Translations under genes and position numbers: made by a program | The notes under the pieces: generated by a model | Databases searched by the model: none | Told to the model about the DNA's origin: nothing | Seen by the model: the letters and a program-made list of their open reading frames with translations, nothing else | Shown: piece after piece, positions 11,612 through 22,400 of the stretch | Layout: the number at the start of each line of letters is the position of its first letter | Numbering within the stretch: position 1 is the stretch's first letter | Origin: Paratrimastix pyriformis | Lineage: Eukaryota; Preaxostyla; Paratrimastigidae | Assembly (NCBI GenBank): GCA_027972325.1 | Contig: JAPMOS010000019.1 | Span: 372,001-436,000, forward strand | Direction: 5' to 3' | Length of the DNA: 64,000 nucleotides

Positions 11612-13361
11612 TGTGGGTGGGTGTCGTGCGGGTGGGTGTGAGCAGGCGCGCGAGTGCTACGAGCGGGCGGGGGGCCACGAGGAGGAGCTGGACGAGGCCA
11701 ACGCCAACATCGCCCAGGTGTACCTGGCCCAGGGCGAGAGCTCCCAGGCCCAGCGGCTCTACGCCCAGCTCCTCACCAAGGCCGAGAAGGCAAAGGGCGA
11801 GGTCGGCCCCCATGCCCTCATGCCCCCATGCAGGCCCCCACGCTGAGGCAGCCGCCGCCCAGATCACCGGCACGGCCCAGATCACCGGCACGGCCCAGAT
11901 CACCGGCACGGCCCAGATCACCGGCACGGCACACCCGCAGAGGAACCGGCCCTTTCGCTGCTTCCTTGGACCCATCCTCCTTTCTGATACGGGTGTGGCG
12001 GTGGTCGTGGGGTGTGGCGTTGTGTCGGTGGTGGCGGTGGTGTCGGGTGGCGGCTCCGGTGGGCAGAGCGACCCGGCGACGGCGACGCTGCTGAATGCGC
12101 TGGGGAACGTCTTCCGCCAGCAGGGCCGCCACCAGGAGGCCTTCGCCACCTACACCCGGGCCCTGCAGATCTTCGAGGACATGTGCGGCTTCAACGACCC
12201 CGGGTCCGCACACACAGACACACACACACGCCCCGCCCGGGGGTTCGCCTCCGGCCCTCCCCCACGTCCCTGCCGGCACCCCCTGCCGCCTTTGGGGGCA
12301 GCCCAAGCTCATCCTCCGCTCGCTTCGCGGCCCACCCTTCCCCCTCCCCCCTCATCGCCTCCCTCCATCCCCCCCGCCCCGGACCCAGGACGGCCACGCT
12401 GCACATGAACCTGGGCAACATCCACTACGCCGTGCGGCAGTACCCCGACGCCCTGCGGCACTACATCCAGGCACGCGCCATCCGCGAGCGGCTCTTCGGT
12501 CCGGCCGCCAGCCACCAGCCCCAGCCCCAGCCCCAGCCCCAGCCCCCACCGGCCATCCCAGCCCCCAGCGCCGTCGCCCAAGGGGCCCCTTCATTGGTGG
12601 GTTCTGCGATTGGGGGTTTTTTCGGGGGCAGGCTCGGTCCACGAGAGCACCGCGGCCGTCTACCGGGCCATCGGGATGGTATACCTGGCCCAGCAACGCC
12701 TGTCCGAGGCCCTCGCGTCTGTCATGCGCTGTGAGGAGGGGGCGGGTCGGAGGGAGGTGGGCGAGCGCATGCTGGCAGTCCGGTTTGCATGTGGGCCTTC
12801 CTAGCTCAGTGGCGGAGCGTGTGCTTCGTAAGCACAAGGTCGAGGGTTCGATCCCCTCGGAAGGCTCTGATTTTTTTGTTTGTATTTGTTCTCTCAGACA
12901 CGGGCTCCAATGATGGGCGCATGGTCCCTTTTGCTCGCTTCATCGCAGCCCGCTTAGCTCAGAATGGCAGAGCGCTAGACTCTTAATCTAGTGGTCGTGG
13001 GTTCAACTCCCACAGCGGGCGTTTTTTACAGCGCATCCATCTCCCCCCCCATTCCAGATTTTTCCAGCGGTCGCTGGAGGTGCTGGAGGCCCTGCGGGGC
13101 CCCGACCAGGACGACGTCTGTGGTGGTGGTGCTTCACCCCGCCAGCACCCTCATCACCGCCCCCGCCCCTTCCCCTCCCAGGTGCGCTCGGTCCGGCGGA
13201 CGGTGGCCAACCTGCTCCGGGCGCGGGCCCGCCAGCGGCAGGAGTCGTACGACCGGCAGGGGGGCGGCCTCACCCAGGCCCGCCACGACCTGCTCTCGAG
13301 GCCCCGCAGGCCACAGTCGGCCGCCCCCGGCACGGCGGCCCCTGCCAGCGTCCAGAGGTGA
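8413..13361 (+). CDS. Tetratricopeptide-repeat protein (kinesin-light-chain-like TPR array)
   Basis: Thirteen exons, phases consistent: 8413-8823, 8962-9045, 9215-9277, 9632-9687, 9898-10051, 10267-10386, 11178-11330, 11646-11801, 12067-12203, 12389-12498, 12632-12716, 13058-13115, 13182-13361; 588 aa. At least ten TPR units can be read, e.g. ALDCYERARAMRERILG, LLNALGNVFRQQGRHQEAF, MNLGNIHYAVRQYPDALRHY, AIGMVYLAQQRLSEALAFFQ. Units average 40-42 residues with GxxHPDTA-type loops, as in kinesin light chain/NPHP3-like arrays. It should act as a protein-binding scaffold; the partner is unknown. The start is uncertain: in-frame ATGs lie at 8356, 8413, 8437 and 8458; 8413 leaves room for a shared promoter with the divergent HD-Pnk-like gene. 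The intron after 9045 starts GCCCGG (GC-AG). Introns hold long repeats, and the one at 12717-13057 holds two tRNA genes. Confidence 0.82.
9355..9432. repeat. CCCATG hexamer array in intron
   Basis: About twelve copies of CCCATG in tandem in the intron 9278-9631 of the TPR gene. The same hexamer recurs at about 11395-11430 (opposite phase, CATGGG) and 60870-60965. Confidence 0.9.
10440..10602. repeat. CACACATG microsatellite in intron
   Basis: Tandem CACACATG octamers in the long intron 10387-11177 of the TPR gene. Confidence 0.9.
10783..11165. repeat. 42-base minisatellite, about nine copies, in intron
   Basis: Unit of 42 bases built from CATGCCCTGCCCATGGTCAT and CTCACGGGGGGTGTTCGTG, with rare single-base differences (CTGCCC/CTGCTC). 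Because 42 is divisible by 3, all frames stay open and give spurious repeat proteins. The array abuts the acceptor of the exon at 11178. Confidence 0.9.
11395..11632. repeat. CATGGG, GTGTAT and (GT)n microsatellites in intron
   Basis: Successive arrays of GGGCAT, ATCACC, GTGTAT and pure (GT)n fill the intron 11331-11645 of the TPR gene. Confidence 0.92.
11855..11935. repeat. 18-base tandem repeat in intron
   Basis: About four and a half copies of CCAGATCACCGGCACGGC in the intron 11802-12066 of the TPR gene. Confidence 0.85.
12795..12866 (+). tRNA. tRNA-Thr (anticodon CGT) inside an intron, sense strand
   Basis: Acceptor GCCTTCC/GGAAGGC is perfect, D-arm TAGCTCAGTGGCGGAGC, anticodon stem TGTGC/GCACA with loop TTCGTAA (anticodon CGT), T-arm GAGGGTTCGATCCCCTC. 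It lies in the TPR-gene intron 12717-13057, 81 bases before a tRNA-Lys. Confidence 0.95.
12948..13021 (+). tRNA. tRNA-Lys (anticodon CTT) inside an intron, sense strand
   Basis: Acceptor GCCCGCT/AGCGGGC, anticodon stem CTAGA/TCTAG with loop CTCTTAA (anticodon CTT), T-arm GTGGGTTCAACTCCCAC, discriminator G. It shares the intron with tRNA-Thr; a T-run (Pol III stop) follows at 13022-13027. A near-identical gene lies at 51006-51079 on the minus strand. Confidence 0.95.
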
Positions 13362-14783
13362 TGCCGGATCGGTTCTCCTTGTTGTGCATTGGTTGTTGTT
13401 GTTGGCATTGGTTGTTTTTAACGGGGCCCAAGCTCGCAGGGCGCGCGGTTGGCGGCGCGGCTTCCCTGGGGGTCCCTTGGCTACGGCGCGGTGGGCAAGG
13501 CGGGTCCCCCGTCGCCTTCTTGTTTCTTGTGTATGCTGATCATGTCGAGGGCTTCTCTCTTCGACCTCGGCGGGGTGCAAGAACCGCGGTCGTTATTTCC
13601 CCCCTTGTTTTCACCTGCTCATTCTTTCTGTGGCAAATCGGGTACATACGAACGGCCTTCGAGAGATAGTTCCTCGGAGCCGTCGAGCGAGCGAAAATGG
13701 AGGGGATGGGCTCGAGTCCCGATGTTGACGCAGCCGCGACTTCCACCCACCAGGGTGTGGGGAATTGCGGATAACTACATCCTTTGTCCTGCGCTGCAGT
13801 TACTGGATCTTCCTGTCCCGGGGCGACCAAGTGTGGACCCCATGGGCGATCCATCTCAGTTGCCTGTCCTGTCCTGTCCCTTGTCCCTTGTCCCCTGTCC
13901 TGTCCCGTCCCGTCCCCTCGCTCGTCCCGTCCCTTTGCTTTGCTCGTCCCGTCCTGTGGTGGTGTGTGGCCGGGGGGGATCCTAGCGCTCCGATGAGTAG
14001 GCTCATTCTGGGTGCCACTACACTTTCCGGATCCACTCCCCGTCTCGTGGGGATGGACCTTTTCTTTCTTCTTCCTGTCCCTACTTCTGCTCCCCCCCAC
14101 ACTCTCCACACCCCGGCCCCGTCCCGTCCCGTCCCGTCCGTCCCGTTCTTCACCGTGCCCCTCTGTGCTACGTGCGGCCTGTCCTGGTCGTGCTGCCCCT
14201 ACGTCCCGTCCCTGGTGCGCCGTCCCGTCCCGACCCGTCCCGTTCGTTGCCGTCCCGTCCCGTCCGTCGTCGATGCTCGCCATCGACATTCTACTTGCGC
14301 ACCCAATCGAAAAGGTCTGTGTCATATGCTCCGATTGCCCCTTGTCTTGCCTGTGTCGGGGACCCCCCTTTGGCGCGACACATGCTGCTGCCGTGCGATG
14401 TGGTGAGAGCGTGAGCTGTCCATCCACACCATGTGACGGATCCCTTGTGGGTCCTGATTTCCGGTCTCGGATGTTGACGTGCTCTTCCGCCTGAGCGCTT
14501 TGCCGTTGACTGACCCCTGTTCGCTGCCGCCTGCTTGCTTATGTTGGCTTGGTGGACACTGCTTGACTATGGCGCTTCCCTCGTGGACTGTGCCTACATT
14601 TCTTTCTTCCCTCTTGTGGTGATTTCTTTCTCCTGGATCATTAATTAGCTACACAAGGCTGGATTAATGTGAATTTAGTCAGAGCCTCACACGAGGCTGC
14701 ATTAACACGAGACTGTGCCTGACTGGGAATGACGCGAGGTGACAATTGGACCGGTATGGTCGATCCTATTCGTGTCAATCGGT
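13362..14783. other. 1.4-kb intergenic region with GTCCC-rich repeats
   Basis: No exon is convincing here. About 13855-13960 and 14110-14270 are built from degenerate TGTCC/CGTCC pentamers. The segment 14490-14783 is markedly AT-richer and contains related copies of CACAAGGCTGGATTAA and CACGAGGCTGCATTAA (14650-14710). It is probably the 5' flank of the armadillo gene. Confidence 0.5.
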
Positions 14784-17376
14784 ATGGAGGAGAGCGCACG
14801 GCTGGTCCTCACAGTCGAGGGCGCAAGAAAACGTAGGGTCCCGTTCCCCAGGAATGCCGGGTTTGAGGCGCTCAAATCGTTGATTGCACGAGAATTTGCC
14901 CCGAAATCCCTTGTGGAAATCTCCTACCAGAGCGACGGGGACGTATTTGGTCTGCGCTTGGACATATTGAGCAAAATATTCATTCAAACGGATTTGGTCT
15001 ACCGGACAGCTATCGCAGCCGATGAATCATTGAAGGATTATCTGCAGGAAAACCCTCTGCCTCCTTTGTGTATCACCCTTTCTTCAGTAGTGACGGTCTG
15101 TTGAACGGCTATATGGTTTATGCACGAGTTGTAACCTTTTTTTTTTTTTTTTTTTTTTGCCCTTCCCTCGCATCAATAATCACCTTTTGGAGCAACAGCA
15201 GGCAGCGGTCACTCCAAACCTAACGATAACAAGTGCCATGGAAATTAGCGCCCCAGCATCATTACCTCAAGCAAGAGCGATGGAAACGGCGGGGGCAGCA
15301 GCACCTGAATCGTCGTTGCAACCGCAACCGCTCCCCGGCACCGACAACGCGAGGCAGGCACCCAATGAGCAACAACCACCCGCACCACCTCTGGAACCGC
15401 GGCCGCCCCTGGCCATGTGCACGCTGCGGCTGGAGGCGATCGGGCTGCCGCCCCGGACGGTCGAGATCGCCCCCGATTGGGTCGAGGCGATGCGGCTGGA
15501 GGAGTTCATGGGGCTGCTGACCGTTGAGTTCGAGGGGCGCCCAGTCGCCGGTGCGCCCGCCATCGGGGCCTCACCCGAAACGATCACCGGTCTGCTTCTT
15601 TCCATCGCAATCACTGGCCGGTGTTGGTGGCTGGGAGATGTGGGGGTCTTCTGATCATTTGCACCACTCCACTACTTCACTCCTCGCCCGCCCCCGCCAT
15701 CTCAACCGCGGCGCAGGCCTGGTGGACAGCGCCGAGTCGCTGCACGTGCTTCTGCGAGCCAGCCTGGCCCAGCCGGTGGTCCTGCAGGTGCCCCTGCAGC
15801 CCCTGCCGCCCACCGCCGCCGAAGCCGAGCGGAAGAAGAAGATCAAGAAGCCGAAGCCAAGGATGGTGGGTCCGTCTCTCATCTTGCCCGGCACGCACAA
15901 GGGGTCGCCTACCGATGAGGCTGTTGCACACCCTGTGGCTTCCAGCAGGCATGACCAGCTCACCACCTTTGCGCGTCTTTCCTCCCGCAGATGCCGGCCA
16001 GCCCGTAGTTGTGCCCACTGCTCCTCGGCCAGAGGAGGATCGGAATGGGAAGATCAGGGCGTTGGCTGCCGGCCTTGCCGTCCCCGTGGACAGCCTCCTC
16101 GCGAACCTCTCCGCGACCACACGGCTCCTCTACGAGGCTTATTGCCTGATGCGTGGCGACGAGAAGGCTGCCTCTCTCTTGGGGCGTGCCGGGGCTGTGA
16201 CCTCGCTGGCCAGGCTGCTCAGGGCTGTCCCCTCAGACCTGCCCACCACCAACCCCGGTATGGCCCAGGCCCTTTTCGCGGCCCTCGTTTACCTCTCGGA
16301 CGTTCTTGCGACCTCATTGAGGCGGGCGGGGGTGGTCGCCCCACTCGTTGGGCTCATCGCCCACCCCACCCTGCCCACCGCCAACCACGATGCGGTCTCT
16401 CTGCTCTTCGAGGTTCTCCGCCACTCCGTCGCGAATCCCGAGAACTGCGCCGCCTTTGCGCGTGCCGGCGTTGTGGCCCCGCTGGTCAGGCTGCTCACCG
16501 TCCTCCCCGGCCTGCCGGCCATCGACCCCGATGCGGCCGAGGAGCTATTCAAGGCAATATCCTTCTTGGCCTTTTACCCCCGAATCTGCGCCTCCTTTGG
16601 GCGTGCGGGGCGTCGGGATGCTCACCGCCCATCCCCTGCTGCCCACCGCAAGCCCCTCTGTGGCCAAGGAGCTCCTCGGGGCGATCGGCCAGCTGGCGGT
16701 GGATCGCCAGAACAGAGCCTCCCTTGTGCGCGCCGGGGTTGTGGCCCCGCTCGTCGGGCTGCTCACTGCCCACCCCGGCCTGACCACCGCAAGCCCGGCT
16801 GTCGCTGAAATGCTCCTCCTGTCCATCCATAACCTTTTGGCGGATCACCGCACCTCCTTTATCAGCGTCGGGGTGGTCGCTCCGCTGGTCGGGTTGCTCA
16901 CCGCCCACCTCGACCTGCCCACCACCAATCCCGCCCTGGCCCAAAAGCTGCTCTGCGCGATCGCCAACATCGCAGCCGATCCCGAGCACCGGGCCTCCCT
17001 AGGGCGTGCTGGGACTGTGGCCCCACTCGTCGGGATGCTCAACTCCAACCCCGACCTGGCCACTGGTGTGGCTGGTCCGCTCTTCAGCGCAATCGCCTCT
17101 CTTTCCGCGGACCCCGCGACCATGAAGGCCTTCGTCAGTGCCGGTGTTGTGGCCCCGCTGGTCAGGCTGCTCACCCACCTGCCCATCACCAGCCCCCGCG
17201 TGGCTGACGAGCTCCTCCGGCTCCTCCGCGCTCTATCTGTGGATCCCCAAAGCTGGGCTGCCTTGACGGCGACCCCTCTGGAGCGCCTTTTCGCAATACC
17301 CGGGGTGGATCCGGAGCTTGTGAGCTGTTTTGAGCTTGCTCGCCCTTCCCCCTCCCCCAACTCGCCCTCGAACTGA
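14784..17376 (+). CDS. Ubl/PB1-like plus armadillo-repeat protein, reading frame interrupted
   Basis: Five exons: 14784-14949, 15010-15095, 15199-15589, 15717-15869, 15991-17376. The first two exons give a PB1/ubiquitin-like fold candidate (EISYQSDGDVFA...ADESLKDYL); a second such segment spans exons 3-4. From about 16050 onward there are nine or more armadillo/HEAT-like units with the signature RAGVVAPLVGLLTAHP, each about 46 residues. At about 16607 the frame changes: the unit reads GRAG-VGMLTAHP where sister units have VVAPLVG, consistent with a 13-base loss. The remaining 256 codons to TGA at 17374-17376 are clean in the new frame. So it is either a recently damaged gene or an assembly fault. 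It should be a protein-interaction scaffold; the acceptor at 15198 (versus 15192) is uncertain. A pure T tract at 15138-15158 precedes that exon. Confidence 0.72.
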
Positions 17377-17641
17377 CGCGCCCACCCATCATCGCACAGA
17401 CCGCCCTCGGCGCCACCACCACCCTGCATGCGTACAACAACAACAATCTTGAATCATCCATTCCTTTAGGGAGGATGGGGAGCGAGGGAGAATGACGACA
17501 GAAGGCGCTGTAAAGGAGTGTGATCTTCGTGATCCTGCTCCCAAGAAATATGAACCAATAAGCCGGGCGCTGAGCCAAATTACTGGAACTGTCCCGACAT
17601 TCCCAGGGGCCCAATCGCATAGGCGCGAAGAAACTGTTCTG

Positions 17642-18876
17642 ATGAGCACCCCAATCCCCGACAGGAAGGTGGAGGTGGCACCTTTTCAGGTGACCGCCGC
17701 TCTTTGCACAACCACTGTGTTGATTGGCGCCTTGGTCGATGGCAAGCCCAACTACATGGTCGGTTGAATACATCTCGTCCCTCCTTTTCCCAACTTTTTC
17801 TTTCGGCAGACCATTGCATGGTGCAGCCCAGCTACTCATTCTCCTCCGAGCTTCATGTTTGCCTGTAACAAGGTCTCATCTGAAAAATTCGCGCTCTTTG
17901 ATAATCATCCCTTCACAGACTCACCACACCAACAAGGGCATCTTCGCCAACCGGAACTTTTCGGTCAACATTCCCTGCGTGGACCAGGTCCAGCTGCTGG
18001 ACTACTGCGGGGTCCATTCGGGGACCGAGGTGGACAAGGCCCACCTGGGGCACTCCTTCTTCGGCATCACCCGGACGGCCCCCATGCTTGCCCGGTGCCC
18101 GGTGTGCTTCGAGTGCACCCTGACGCACCAGCTCGACCTGGGGGTGCACTTCGTGATCGTGGGCAAGGTGGAGAAGGTGTGGGCCAACGAGGACATTGTC
18201 GAACGGGGGCCCCAGGTCGGCTCGCCTTGCCCGGTCTTCAGAGGCTCACTCGCAATGGTGATGGGTGCTGTCTTGTCCTTGTTGTTGTTGTTCGTTCTTC
18301 AGGGCGAGGCGATCGACGTGACCCGGCTGAACCCCATCCTGTTCTCCTTCTGCGGGCCCTCGTACCGCAGCCTGGGCCCGGCCCACGGCAGTCTGTCCTC
18401 GCCCCGTCCCCCGCCCCCGTCCGAGTGGACCGGCTGCTGACGTTTGCCTTTGCCTTTGCCTTGTCTAGCGGCCTGGAAGACGGCCGGCGACTACGACCCG
18501 GCCCGGGACCCGGCCGCCCTGGCCACCATCTCGCCGGCCCCCACCCCCGGGGCCATCCCGCACCCCCACCCGGCGCCCCCCAAGGCGCCCGTCGACTACC
18601 CCCACGTCGACCTGGAGAAGTGCCTGGGCTGCGGCAACTGTGTGCAGGGCTGCCCCATGTCGCTCTTCGCCCAGGGGGGCGACGGCAAGGCCATCTTCGA
18701 CACGGGCCGCATCCCCGACTGCACCCACTGCCACCACGTCTGTCCCGCCCCCTCCTCCGCATCGCCCCGGGGTGCTCACTGCCGCGTGTTTCCGCTCCTG
18801 TTCCTGTGTGGCTGTCGGGTGTCGGGTGCAGTGCAAGGAGGGCTGCCCCGTCGAGGCGATCACCTTCTCAGTGTAG
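17642..18876 (+). CDS. Flavin reductase-like protein fused to a 2x[4Fe-4S] ferredoxin
   Basis: Six exons with matching phases: 17642-17758, 17810-17872, 17919-18215, 18303-18390, 18469-18737, 18832-18876; 292 aa. The N-terminal about 190 residues are an FMN-binding split barrel of the flavin reductase/flavoredoxin family: DGKPNYM, TIAWCSPATHSPPSFMFA, NFSVNIPC, FECTLTHQLDLGVHFVIVGK. The C-terminal about 60 residues carry CLGCGNCVQGCPM and, after removal of the last intron, CTHCHHCKEGCPVEAI, i.e. two CxxCxxCxxxCP cluster motifs. Flavin reductases of this type occur in anaerobes; ferredoxin fused in cis suggests electron transfer between the clusters and FMN, possibly for oxygen or xenobiotic reduction. 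No targeting peptide is obvious, so it is probably cytosolic. An in-frame ATG at 17492 was rejected because homology starts near 17642. Confidence 0.85.
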
Positions 18877-19145
18877 CGGCGAGGCGGCCGTTGGAGTGGC
18901 GGCGTGTAACATAGCAGCGTGCATGATGATGTAACAACAGAAGGGCAGGGAAGACGGTCTCTGCTGGCACCCCCAGAGGGCGCGAGGGCCGGGGGGGTGG
19001 GGGGTGGGGGAGGAGGAGGAGGGGAGGGGAGGAGGAAAGGCGACACGTCGGACGTCGAGCCGCCCAGAGGAATCAGCGGGCGCTTTCGCCCTGTCCTGGG
19101 CTTGGTCCCGCCTCGGTGGGCGTGCCCTTCCAGAGGGCCCGCTCA

Positions 19146-19181
<36 letters not shown>

Positions 19182-19401
19182 AACACGAAATACACTGAGG
19201 GCCCTCGGGCCCCCGCACACGGAGGGGGAGGTGAGGGGATGGGAAGGGCACCGCCGAGGAGGGGTCTGGCTGACGGGCCGCTCCGGCACGGGCACGGGCA
19301 TCGGGACCCAACGGGGGGGGCTGGTCGACTGGCGCCGAGGGAGCAAAGAAGCCGCCGCCCGGGGGGTGGGAGGGATGTGGGCCAGCCGCCATGCCCGGGG
19401 A
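18877..19401. other. Convergent intergenic region with long G run
   Basis: Space between two convergent genes. It contains an almost pure G tract at about 19149-19180 and purine-rich sequence at 18985-19035. I see no gene. Confidence 0.6.
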
Positions 19402-22400
19402 TTACCGGGCGGGGGTGGCCGTCGCCGATGGGGCGGCGGGGGCGGGGGCCGAGGTGGCGGGCAGGGGCAGCGACTGGGCCAGCTGGGGCGCCCGCTGCTC
19501 GATCTGGCGCCGGTTGTCCGCTGCAGGGGCCGCGGGGGGGCGGGAGGCGACGGGAAGAGTGGGCCGTGAGCGTTAGTGTGTGCTGCGCGGGTCACATGCG
19601 TGCGGCGGGCAAGGAGCGCAGCAACAGTGCAAGGGGCGATGTGGGTGATCTCGTTGCGGAACCCTCATGCTTGCCTCGGACAGGTAATCTGATGACGAGA
19701 ACGGACGGTACTTTGCGAGGGACTGGAGCACCTGGGCGCCGATCTTTGCCAGGCCCTGGGAGGGGTGCTGGGTCAGCCGGGCCAGGCTCTCGATGCAGTC
19801 CGCCTGTTGGCCTGCACGGGCGCGCGGCGGTCCCACCAAGCGAAGCACGACCCCGAGCACGGGTGGTGGTGGTGAGCACAGACAGCAGTGCAGTGGCAGG
19901 TGCCATCCCCCCAACCTTGTCCACACTGGCGGCAGTCCGGCAAACCCCCGGGGCAGGGCAATGGGCAGGCCCGGTGCGGACCCATGAAGGGCTTGATGAC
20001 ATCGATGAGGGCCATGTTCTTCAGCAGCAGGCCGGCCTCCTTGGCCACGTTCTCGTGGGGGCTGCTCAGGTGGGGCAGCGCGGCCGCCACCACGCCCAGG
20101 TCCCGCAGCATGATGGCGTTCTCGTCTGGCCGCGGTGGTGCGAGGGGTCGGCACCAAGGGCGACGGTGAGGACGGCGAACAAGCCAACAACAGTAGGGAA
20201 GGGAAGGGAAGGGAAGCGAAGGGAAGCGAAGGGAAGCGAAGGGAAGCGAAGGGAAGCGAAGGGAAGCGAAGGGAAGGGCATCCGTGCCCAATGGGCGGAC
20301 GGGAGGCCGAGCGGGGTCACAGGCGACAACACCGGAAGGCGGGAAAGGAGGGCAGGCGGACGGGAGACGGCGCAGTTCTTGAGGGCCGAGAGGGCGTTCT
20401 CGAGGACATACTCCGAGGGGTTGGCCAGCAGGCCCGCCAGGATGTGCAGCCCGCCCACCTCCCGGATGCGGTCCTTGTTCTCCGCTGCATGACAAGAGGG
20501 GTAAGAGGGGTGTCAGGGCAAGGAAGGGAGAGCCTCCCGGATGCGATCCTTGTTCTCCGCTGCAGGGGGGCGGCAATGAATGGCCTCCGGATGCGGATGG
20601 GGTCCTTGTACGGGAAGCTGCATGGGCATGATGATGATGATCGTGATGGGCAGCTGCATGGGCATTGATGATGACGATCGTGATGGGCAGCTGCATGGGC
20701 ATTGATGATGGGGATGGTGGGCAGGAGCGGGCCAGGCGACCGACAGGCATCGGGATGGAGAGGCGGGGCCGTGCTCCCCAAGCTCGCCTCATTCCCTTCT
20801 CACTCCAGCACACACGGCAGGGGGGCAGGGGCGGGACCGTTGACGGAGAGCGAGAGCAGGGCCCTCCAAGCATCCCCCGCCTCTCATTCGCCCATCCCGG
20901 TGCAGACCGTTGACGGAGAGCGAGAGCAGGGCCCCGGCGGCGTTCTCGAGGACGGCCGGGGTGGCGGAGGGGTTCTCGGCCGACAGGGTCCACACCAGCC
21001 CCTCGATGGCCTTCGCCTGACGCAGGTAGGCCTTGTTCTCCTCTGGGGGGGGCGGGTGCGGGGCCCCGGGGTGGCAGTGGCAGTGGTGGTGGTGCGGCGG
21101 CCAGTCAGGCACAGCAAACCCAGCCAGGGCAGCAGCAGTCAGGCACAGCAAACCCAGCCAGGGCAGCAGCAGCCAGGGCGAGCGGCTGGGCCGGGGGGAG
21201 GAGCAGGGGGCCCACTTGACCCGACCGTACCCCCACCTCCACCTCAGATGACGGACCGCAGCGGGCGCAGTTCCAGAGGGTCGCCGCCGCGTACTCCTGG
21301 ATAGTGGGCGCCAAGGCGGGGGCCGCCAGCATGCTCACCAGGGCGTCCAGGGCCCGGCACTCCCGCAGGGCAACCTTGTTCTCGGCTGGGGCCGCGGCAC
21401 CCCGCATCCCCCCATGGGCAGGCGGGTGAGTGATGGGTGCATGTGAAGGCACTCATGACCCATGGACAGGCGGGTGAGTGATGCATGCATGCGAAGGCAC
21501 TCATGACCCATGACCCATGGGCCGGCGCTTGGGAGGGGCGGGCGGGCCGGGGACGGACGACGGTGGGGCAGGTGCGGGGGGATGCGTGGCGTGCGGGTGG
21601 GACGGACCGACGGTGGAGCAGTTGCGGAGAGTGCCCAGGGCCTTCTCGACGATGGGCTGCGAGGGATGCGTCAGCAGCCGCACCAGGGCAGGCAGCCCGC
21701 CCGCAGCCTGGATGGCAACCTTGTTCTCGGCTGCCCCCACCCCCAGCCAGGCCCCCACGCCCCGAAGAAGAAAGGAAGCTCCCCATGGTGATGATTGGAT
21801 GATGATGGTGGTGGTGGTGGTGGTGGTGATGGTGATGATGATGGTGGTGGTGGTGATGATGGTGATGATGATGACTGAATGATGATGAATGGGGTGACGG
21901 ACGGTTGATGGAGCAGATCCAGAGGGTCGAGACGAGCTTCTCGAGGACCGAGGGCCGGGCCCCCTCCAGCAGGCTCACCACCACCTCCAGCCCGCCCAGC
22001 TCACGGATGGCCACCTTGTTCTGGTCTGCTCGCGCCGCCCGCCCCCCAGGGGCCCATCGCCCAGCAGCCAGCAGCCAACCCAGGCCGGGGTGGGGATGGG
22101 GATGGGGATGGGGATGGGGATTGGGGATGGGGGCGAGAGGGAAGGCGGGGTGTGAGCACGGGTGGCCTCGTCTGCATTCCCCAACAAAGTGCCCCTTGTC
22201 CAAGGCCCGTGGGGGCCGGCCGTCCATGGGGTTGGGAGGGGAGGGGATAGAGGGGGCCGGGGTATGGGGGCGCAGTGATCAGCCGCGGCCAGGGGATGCT
22301 GGTGGCTGCCAGGGCGGGTGCGGGTGCGGGGGCGGCGGGGGCCTGGGCGGACCGTTGATGGCGCAGTTTCGGATGGCGCCTGCGGCGTTCTCCTGGACGC

